From Planctomycetota bacterium (GTDB taxonomy: Bacteria; Planctomycetota; Phycisphaerae; UBA1845; Fen-1342): DNA of 7,884 nucleotides. The translations under genes and the position numbers were made by a program. The stretch is taken from NCBI GenBank assembly GCA_030616465.1, contig JAUWXH010000073.1:1-7884 (forward strand), read 5' to 3'. The notes under the pieces were generated by a model. That model worked only from the letters and a program-made list of their open reading frames with translations, was not told the origin of the DNA and made no database searches. Shown here piece after piece: positions 1 to 4,467 of this stretch (position 1 is the first letter of the stretch; each line of letters opens with the position of its first letter).

Positions 1-15
1 GCGACCGTCGGGCCG

Positions 16-438
16 TCAGAGCGGTGTCTCGAGGCGCTGGCTGGCGGCGGTCAGGTCTGTTCCGCAACGGGCGCAGTAGCGGGCGTCGGTGCGATTCTTG
101 TGGCCGCACATCACGTCCGGGCAGGTGCGCCCCCAGAAGTAGCGCGTGCTCGCCAGAACTGGGATCAGGACGACGCAGTCCACGAGAAAGGTGACCAGAC
201 CCGCGCCGGCCGAAGCCAGCACGACGGCTACGATCAGCTTGGCCGGGACCACGACGACCGTGACCACATACGCCCAGCGGTGCCCCAGGTAGAGACCGAC
301 CAGCAGGAGGGCGCACAGGGCGGCATCCAGCAGTAGCCCGGGTCCGAGCTGGGTGGCCGCGACGACTTTGCCGACGGTCGCTATCCCGAGGAATATCAAC
401 GCGACCCACAACACGCCGGGGATTCGTCTGTTTGCCAC
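16..438 (-). CDS. Small four-helix membrane protein with C-terminal zinc-ribbon-like Cys cluster
   Basis: I do not recognise a named family. The 140-residue product starts at a GTG (436-438) supported by AGGAGAGG eight bases upstream. Four hydrophobic segments lie at about residues 8-28, 34-53, 55-78 and 81-97. A short C-terminal soluble tail holds Cys106, Cys111, Cys122 and Cys125 in the frame CPDVMCGHKN...ARYCARCGTDL. This closely resembles the zinc ribbons that tail many small bacterial membrane proteins (CxxCG...CxxCG). The first knuckle is abnormal: the usual CxxC is CxxxxC here, with Asp108 where the first Cys normally sits. The gene is divergent from the VIT-VWA gene and shares its upstream region. 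A role in the inner membrane is all that can be inferred. The coding call is firm (start, RBS, hydrophobic pattern, Cys motif), but the function is unknown. Confidence 0.8.
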   Translation of the reverse strand: MANRRIPGVLWVALIFLGIATVGKVVAATQLGPGLLLDAALCALLLVGLYLGHRWAYVVTVVVVPAKLIVAVVLASAGAGLVTFLVDCVVLIPVLASTRYFWGRTCPDVMCGHKNRTDARYCARCGTDLTAASQRLETPL

Positions 439-446
439 GGTGCCTG

Positions 447-454
447 CCTCTCCT
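447..454 (-). promoter_or_regulatory. Ribosome binding site deciding the GTG start at 438
   Basis: Read on the minus strand the bases are AGGAGAGG, eight bases before the GTG codon. This match to the 16S anti-Shine-Dalgarno sequence supports GTG as the true start, since no ATG lies nearby in frame. Confidence 0.7.
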
Positions 455-503
455 ACGCGTTTGCCGGCGACCGCCCGACCGTCACGACCCTAGCTCGCAG
501 CGC

Positions 504-524
504 TCCCCGGGGCAAGCCCGGGGA
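504..524 (+). other. GC-rich hairpin in the divergent intergenic region
   Basis: TCCCCGGG and CCCGGGGA form an 8-bp perfect stem around a 5-base loop (GCAAG). The stem is followed on the plus strand by a run of A, not T, and no T run follows on the minus strand, so it does not read as an intrinsic terminator in either direction. It lies between the two divergent genes, where it could be a regulator site or a leader structure. No function is shown. Confidence 0.45.
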
Positions 525-532
525 AAAACGCG

Positions 533-557
533 GGAACCAGTCGCTGTCGGCAGCGTC
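533..557 (+). promoter_or_regulatory. Possible ECF-sigma-type promoter for the VIT-VWA gene
   Basis: GGAAC at 533-537 and CGTC at 554-557 are separated by 16 bases, which is the general architecture of ECF sigma factor promoters (GGAAC -35, CGTC/TCTA-type -10). It would give a leader of roughly 45 bases before ATG 607. A competing -10-like TATAAG lies at 576-581, but no -35 hexamer sits at a fitting distance. This is a weak call from short motifs in GC-rich DNA. Confidence 0.3.
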
Positions 558-594
558 CAATTCGATGAGAATGCGTATAAGCCAATGGGTCAAC

Positions 595-600
595 AAGGAG
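595..600 (+). promoter_or_regulatory. Ribosome binding site selecting ATG 607
   Basis: AAGGAG ends six bases before the ATG at 607. It rules out the longer in-frame start at 565, which has no such site and would put 14 polar residues ahead of a normal signal peptide. Confidence 0.85.
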
Positions 601-606
601 CATGCC

Positions 607-3081
607 ATGTACACGACGCGGATCGGCTGCGGACGAACCTTGGGATCGGCGGTACTCGGACTCGCCTCGCTGCTGTGCCTGGCGGGCACGAGCTTGGCGG
701 CCGAAAAGCAGGCCATGCCCGGCGGGGAGCTGCAAATCCTCGACGCGGAGGGCAAGACCGTCGGGGCCTGCCCGCTCAAGCACACCGACGTCGAGGCCGA
801 TATCGTCGGCTTCGTCGGCCGCGTGACGGTCAAACAGACCTTCCATAACCCCCTCGATAAGAAGATCGAGGCGATCTACGTCTTCCCGCTGCCACAGGAC
901 GCCGCCGTGGACGACATGGTCATGACGGTCGGCGACCGGCGGATCGTCGGGCAGATCAAGGAGCGGTCAGAAGCCCGCGAAATCTACGAAGCGGCCAAGG
1001 CCGCCGGCCACGTCGCCAGCCTGCTCGACCAGGAACGGCCGAACATCTTCACCCAGTCGGTCGCCAACATCGAGCCGGGTGTTCAGGTCGTCATCGAGAT
1101 CAGCTACGTCGAGACGCTCAAATACGAGGACGGCGTCTTCGAGTGGGTCTTCCCCATGGTCGTCGGGCCGCGCTACATTCCCGGCGGCGGCTCCGCACCG
1201 GCCCCGATGACCACCGGCCAGGATACCGACCAGGTTCCCGACGCCTCCAAGATCACACCGCCCGTGACGCCGAAAGGCACGCGCGCCGGCCACGACATCA
1301 GCCTGACGCTTCACATCGAGGCCGGCATGGAGCTGCACGATCTGGAGAGCACGCTGCATGAGGTGGCCATCGTTTCGGCGGTACCCGGTCAGGCGACCGT
1401 CACGCTCAAAAACCAGGCCGAAATCCCGAACAAAGACTTCGTTTTCCGTTATCGGCTGGCCGCCGACGAAATCGGCGACGCGTTCCTCGTCCACAGCGAC
1501 GAGCGCGGCTCGTTCTTCACGCTGATTCTTCAGCCACCGCGGCGAGTGGTGCCCCAGCAACTCATGCCGCGCGAGCTGGTCTTTGTGTTGGATACGTCCG
1601 GCTCGATGCGCGGCTTCCCGATCGATAAGGCCAAAGAGGTCATGGCCATGGCGATCGATGCCATGCGGCCCGAGGACACGTTCAACCTTATCACCTTCGC
1701 CGGATGCACGCGCATCCTTTGGGACGCACCGCGCCCGGCCACGCCGGAGAATATTGCCGAGGCCCAAAAACTGCTGAGTTCACTAAAGGGCGGCGGCGGG
1801 ACCGAGATGATGACGGCCATCAACGCGGCGCTCGTCCAGACGCGCCCTGACGATGACACTGCTAGGTCGATCCGCGTCGTCTGCTTCATGACCGACGGCT
1901 ACGTCGGTAACGACATGGCCATCATCGGCGCCGTCAAGAAGAACGCCGACACGACGCGCGTCTTCAGCTTCGGCATCGGCAACAGCGTCAACCGCTTCCT
2001 GCTCGATGGGATGGCCCACGCCGGTAGGGGGGAGGTTGAGTACGTGACGCTCGAGAGTCAGGCCGCGGCGGCGGTAGAGCGCTTCCACGAGCGTGTCCTG
2101 GCCCCCGTGCTGACCGACATCGAGATCGACTGGGGCGACCTGCCCGTCGCCGACGTGTATCCGAAGCGAATCCCCGACCTGTTTAGCGCCAAGCCGATCA
2201 TGATCCACGGCCGGCTGACCGGACCGGCCGAGGGCGTGATTACGTTGCGCGGCAATACCGGGGCCGGAGCGTACGAAGATCAGATTCACGCAACCGAGCC
2301 CGAGTCGCCCCTTGACCATGACGCACTGGCCTCGCTGTGGGCCCGGGCGAAGGTCGCCGATCTGATGATGCAGGATATGGGTGCCTTGCAGACGGGGAAC
2401 TTCCCGGACTACCTCAAGACGCAGATCACCAACCTCGGGATCGAGTTCCGGCTGATGACCCAGTTCACCAGCTTCGTCGCCGTCGAGGAAATGACCGTCA
2501 CCGTCGGCGGCGAGCCGACCACCATCACCGTCCCGGTCGAGATGCCCGCCGGTGTCAGCTACGAAGGCGTCTTCGGCGAGCAGGCAGGCACCCCCGTGCT
2601 CTATTCCAATATGGCGCGGCGCGGCGGACGGGGGCTCTTCGGCGGGGCCGCCGGCGCGGGAGGTCGGGCGCGCCTCAGGGGGCCCACCGTGGCCGTGGCG
2701 CGGCCGGCGGAAAGGCGTGCCCGCCCTGCGCTGTGGCTGGACGCTACGGCCGAAGAAGCGGAAACACTGGTGACGCAGGTGCGCGGCCCACAGGACAAGC
2801 TGGCCGAGGCGCTGCGCGGGTTGGCCGAGAAGGTCGAGAAGGAGGGCACGGACGGCAACCTGACTGTCGGCAAGCTCCGCGTGATCGACTGGAAGGTGGA
2901 CGTGATGATCTTCCTGCGCGACACGTCCGCCGAGACGATCGCCGCCCTGAAAGAGCTCGGCTTTGTCCAGACCGGCGAGAGCAAGGCGGTCAAGCTGCTG
3001 ATTGGCACGATCGACGTCCGCAAGCTCGAAGATCTCGCCAAGCTCGACGCCGTGATCCGTGTAAAGCCGGTCGCCACGTAG
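607..3081 (+). CDS. Secreted VIT and von Willebrand factor A domain protein
   Basis: The 824-residue product begins with a signal peptide (hydrophobic core about residues 12-28, likely cut near the Ala31-Ala32 region before EKQ). A VIT domain follows at about residues 40-195, with the typical VxVxQTFxNP start and the PNIFTQSVANIEPG segment. A VWA domain spans about 322-500 and has a complete metal-binding MIDAS: DTSGS (Asp329, Ser331, Ser333), Thr399 and Asp430 (MTDGY). The VIT-VWA pair is the layout of inter-alpha-trypsin-inhibitor heavy chains and many secreted bacterial proteins, where VWA binds a protein partner through a divalent cation. A region continuing the fold runs to about 668. 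A Gly/Arg-rich linker covers about 669-705, and a compact alpha/beta domain about 721-824. No LPXTG, PEP-CTERM or membrane anchor is visible at the C-terminus, so the protein is probably released or held by a partner. The partner is unknown. Confidence 0.93.
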   Translation: MYTTRIGCGRTLGSAVLGLASLLCLAGTSLAAEKQAMPGGELQILDAEGKTVGACPLKHTDVEADIVGFVGRVTVKQTFHNPLDKKIEAIYVFPLPQDAAVDDMVMTVGDRRIVGQIKERSEAREIYEAAKAAGHVASLLDQERPNIFTQSVANIEPGVQVVIEISYVETLKYEDGVFEWVFPMVVGPRYIPGGGSAPAPMTTGQDTDQVPDASKITPPVTPKGTRAGHDISLTLHIEAGMELHDLESTLHEVAIVSAVPGQATVTLKNQAEIPNKDFVFRYRLAADEIGDAFLVHSDERGSFFTLILQPPRRVVPQQLMPRELVFVLDTSGSMRGFPIDKAKEVMAMAIDAMRPEDTFNLITFAGCTRILWDAPRPATPENIAEAQKLLSSLKGGGGTEMMTAINAALVQTRPDDDTARSIRVVCFMTDGYVGNDMAIIGAVKKNADTTRVFSFGIGNSVNRFLLDGMAHAGRGEVEYVTLESQAAAAVERFHERVLAPVLTDIEIDWGDLPVADVYPKRIPDLFSAKPIMIHGRLTGPAEGVITLRGNTGAGAYEDQIHATEPESPLDHDALASLWARAKVADLMMQDMGALQTGNFPDYLKTQITNLGIEFRLMTQFTSFVAVEEMTVTVGGEPTTITVPVEMPAGVSYEGVFGEQAGTPVLYSNMARRGGRGLFGGAAGAGGRARLRGPTVAVARPAERRARPALWLDATAEEAETLVTQVRGPQDKLAEALRGLAEKVEKEGTDGNLTVGKLRVIDWKVDVMIFLRDTSAETIAALKELGFVQTGESKAVKLLIGTIDVRKLEDLAKLDAVIRVKPVAT

Positions 3082-3106
3082 GGCAGGTCGAGGAACGAGA
3101 CCTGCC
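3082..3106 (+). other. Perfect 8-bp hairpin abutting the VIT-VWA stop codon
   Basis: GGCAGGTC (3082-3089) pairs with GACCTGCC (3099-3106) around a 9-base loop. The stem begins at the base after the TAG stop and is followed by AAAA. It may protect the mRNA 3' end or help termination together with the stronger hairpin at 3120-3143. Confidence 0.5.
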
Positions 3107-3119
3107 AAAAGTGTGTGCT

Positions 3120-3143
3120 GGGCCGAGAATCCTTTCTCGGCCC
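3120..3143 (+). terminator. Strong hairpin, probable terminator of the VIT-VWA transcript
   Basis: GGGCCGAGAA (3120-3129) pairs perfectly with TTCTCGGCCC (3134-3143) around a 4-base loop (TCCT). It lies 38 bases past the VIT-VWA stop. There is no U tract after the stem (CCTGCTACTGG follows), so it is not a textbook intrinsic terminator. GC-rich bacteria often use such stems at transcript ends, and a dyad operator is an alternative. Confidence 0.45.
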
Positions 3144-3187
3144 CCTGCTACTGGCACGGCGCGGGAATGGGTTGCCATCGGAGTGAG

Positions 3188-3211
3188 GGTGCGAGAAGGG
3201 ATTCTCGCACC
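3188..3211 (+). repeat. Perfect 10-bp inverted repeat sharing its core with 3120-3143
   Basis: GGTGCGAGAA (3188-3197) pairs with TTCTCGCACC (3202-3211) around GGGA. The inner core CGAGAA-N4-TTCTCG is identical to the core of the hairpin at 3120-3143, although the outer stem bases differ. The right arm is duplicated just downstream, so two alternative hairpins are possible. Confidence 0.6.
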
Positions 3212-3235
3212 AGCTTCGATTCTCGCACGAGCTTC
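3200..3235 (+). repeat. Tandem 18-bp direct repeat
   Basis: GATTCTCGCACCAGCTTC (3200-3217) is followed directly by GATTCTCGCACGAGCTTC (3218-3235), with one mismatch (C/G). The first copy contains the right arm of the 3188-3211 hairpin, so the duplication looks secondary to that hairpin. Confidence 0.8.
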
Positions 3236-3305
3236 TCTGGACGGGCACGCCCGGGAGCCTCGCGGTCCACCACTTTTCTGCAATCCCCCACGGGCCGCGT
3301 GCGTT

Positions 3306-3311
3306 TATACT
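3306..3311 (+). promoter_or_regulatory. Possible -10 element for the deiodinase-like gene
   Basis: TATACT matches the sigma70 -10 consensus at five of six positions and lies in a short AT-rich island (TTTATACTGGTAAT) in otherwise GC-rich DNA, about 55 bases before the ATG at 3366. No good -35 hexamer sits 16-18 bases upstream, so confidence is low. Confidence 0.3.
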
Positions 3312-3352
3312 GGTAATCCGCCAACGCGGACGAACCCTTGTATGCACCCTGT

Positions 3353-3360
3353 AAAGGAGA
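3353..3360 (+). promoter_or_regulatory. Ribosome binding site selecting ATG 3366
   Basis: AAAGGAGA (core AGGAG at 3355-3359) ends about six bases before the ATG at 3366. It favours this start over the in-frame ATG at 3342 and places a normal signal peptide at the N-terminus. Confidence 0.85.
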
Positions 3361-3365
3361 GCCTA

Positions 3366-4118
3366 ATGAGGAGAAAACACGCCTTGGTCCCATCGATCGC
3401 CGCTCTCACCGTGGCCGCTGCCTGCGCGACCGCCGGCCTTGCGCAGGACAGGCCCCGGCGCGGCCGGCCGCTAACCACACGCCCCTCGGCCCCCCGGGTG
3501 GGGGAGGTCGCCCCGCCGGTCAAGCTCAAGACGCTGGACGGCAAGCGTGAAGTCGATCTGGCGGCGTATCGGGACAAACGGCCGGTCGTGCTCTTCTTCG
3601 GCAGCTACACGTGACCGCCCTTTCTGCGCCAGGTTGGCGCGATCGAGGAGATGTATCAGACGTACAAGGACGTGACCGAGTTCTACATCGTGTACATCCG
3701 CGAAGCTCACGCCGCAGACAGCAGTTGGCCCGTCGGCTACGCCAAGGATATGGGCATCAACGATCACAAGGATTACGGGGAGCGCTGCGCGGTTGCCAAG
3801 CGCATGTTTGAGGACAAGAAGCTGACGATCCCCGGTCTGATCGACGGTTTCGACGACAAGGTCAACGACGCCTATCAGGGCTGGCCCACGCGGGTCTTCC
3901 TGATTCGCAAGGATGGCAAGCTTGGCGTGGCCGGCGGCCGCGGCCCGTGGGGGCTGAGGCCGGCGCTGAAGGAAGCGCGCGAATGGCTGGCCGAGTACAA
4001 GAAGACGGGTAAGGAGCCCGCCTTGCCCGAGCGCACGCCCGACGCGGACAAGGAGAGGAGGCCGGATTCGCCCGGCCGGGATGCCGATGAGGGGAACGGC
4101 GATGGGGGGGACAAGTAG
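3366..4118 (+). CDS. Exported iodothyronine-deiodinase-family selenoprotein (TGA at 3612-3614 read as Sec)
   Basis: Read through one in-frame TGA, this is a 250-residue protein. A signal peptide (1-26, AGLA|QDR) and a Pro/Arg-rich linker precede a thioredoxin fold (about 45-215). The TGA is codon 83 in the frame FFGSYT-U-PPF, the same setting as the catalytic Sec of animal deiodinases (FGSCTU-PPF). Other family marks follow after the TGA: VYIREAHAAD (Glu113 and His115; EAHxSDGW in deiodinases), GWPTRVFLIRKDGKL with a likely cis-Pro174, and GGRGPW. Homology on both sides with an intact frame argues against a nonsense mutation. The Cys two residues before Sec in deiodinase 1 is Tyr81 here. The only Cys in the predicted mature protein is Cys141. 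A charged tail (about 217-250) is low complexity. The product is probably a periplasmic thiol/selenol redox enzyme or dehalogenase; the substrate is unknown. It has its own RBS and possible promoter. Confidence 0.88.
3625..3641 (+). promoter_or_regulatory. Bacterial SECIS-like hairpin after the Sec codon
   Basis: GCGCC (3626-3630) pairs with GGCGC (3636-3640), extended by a U-G wobble (3625/3641), around the apical loop AGGUU (3631-3635). The loop begins 16 bases after the UGA. Bacterial SECIS elements lie inside the coding sequence just after UGA and present G residues at the start of a small apical loop for SelB. The loop resembles AGGUCU of E. coli fdhF. A weak lower stem may form between 3621-3624 and 3645-3648. 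The structure is short and GC-rich DNA makes such hairpins easily, so support comes mainly from its position after a Sec-like codon. Confidence 0.65.
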
Positions 4119-4143
4119 AAGGACTGACGGAACTGAGAAGTAG

Positions 4144-4210
4144 GGTGGGCAGTGAGGCTGCGTGGACCCGCTACGGCTTGAGCGCACGCCATCCAGCCTC
4201 ACTGCCCACC
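4144..4210. repeat. 17-bp perfect inverted repeat, terminator or REP-like element
   Basis: GGTGGGCAGTGAGGCTG (4144-4160) is the exact reverse complement of 4194-4210, with a 33-base spacer. It starts 26 bases after the selenoprotein stop. There is no T run after the right arm (ATCCCTGACT follows). The long perfect arms and short central insert fit a mobile palindromic (REP/MITE-like) repeat as well as a transcript-end stem. A single copy in the window cannot separate these. Confidence 0.7.
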
Positions 4211-4327
4211 ATCCCTGACTGTTGATCCGTCGATCCGCACGGCCCGCCGTCTTTCGCCCGTGTCGAGCATCGCCGTCCAGCCGCCGAATCCGCACGCACC
4301 CCCGACCTCTGAACCCTCACCCATCAC

Positions 4328-4356
4328 TTGGCCCGCCCCGGCAGAAGCGATACCAT
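4328..4356 (+). promoter_or_regulatory. Sigma70-like promoter for the GT39-TPR gene
   Basis: TTGGCC (4328-4333) and TACCAT (4351-4356) are exactly 17 bases apart. Each matches four of six consensus positions (TTGACA, TATAAT). Transcription would start near 4363 and give a leader of about 105 bases. Plausible but unproven. Confidence 0.35.
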
Positions 4357-4467
4357 CTTATGCGCACGTGCGAGCCCGGAAGTGTGCTGTGGGTGCGAAG
4401 ACGGCCAACTGCGCCAAGCCCACCCGGGTCGCAGGTGAGCTATCGCCGCGTTGCTCGGCGAGTGGTC

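Larger units (their letters stand above)
4119..4467. other. Intergenic region between the selenoprotein and the GT39-TPR gene
   Basis: About 350 bases without a convincing gene. It holds the 17-bp inverted repeat at 4144-4210 and a sigma70-like promoter at 4328-4356. An open frame runs from 4222 into the GT39 gene, but its first 80 or so residues are Arg/Pro/Ser-rich with no recognisable domain and it has no RBS, so I treat it as untranslated. Confidence 0.6.

Noticed and set aside
565..606. Longer start for the VIT-VWA protein at ATG 565
   Set aside because: It adds 14 polar residues before the signal peptide and has no RBS, while ATG 607 has AAGGAG six bases upstream.
1783..3108. 441-codon open frame on the minus strand
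   Set aside because: It lies antisense to the VIT-VWA gene and is rich in His, Arg, Gly and Asp as expected from opposite-strand GC-rich codons, with no motif or RBS.
3612..3614. TGA read as a real stop or disabling mutation that makes the deiodinase-like gene a pseudogene
   Set aside because: It sits exactly at the catalytic Sec position, homology continues in the same frame for 167 more codons, and a SECIS-like hairpin follows. There is no other lesion.
2337..3614. Long plus-strand frame overlapping the end of the VIT-VWA gene and running into the selenoprotein
   Set aside because: Its first two thirds are an Arg/Gly/Ala-rich shifted-frame reading of the VIT-VWA gene. Only the last 83 codons, from ATG 3366, are real.
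3651..4118. Independent 155-residue protein starting at ATG 3651
   Set aside because: It lacks the first half of the thioredoxin fold and the active site. It is the in-frame continuation of the gene starting at 3366.
3471..4295. 274-codon minus-strand frame over the selenoprotein
   Set aside because: It is antisense to a gene with clear homology, no domain is recognisable, and it spans the inverted repeat at 4144-4210.
4222..4467. N-terminal extension of the GT39-TPR protein
   Set aside because: About 80 Arg/Pro/Ser-rich residues without any fold precede the first membrane helix. There is no RBS, and a candidate promoter lies inside this stretch.
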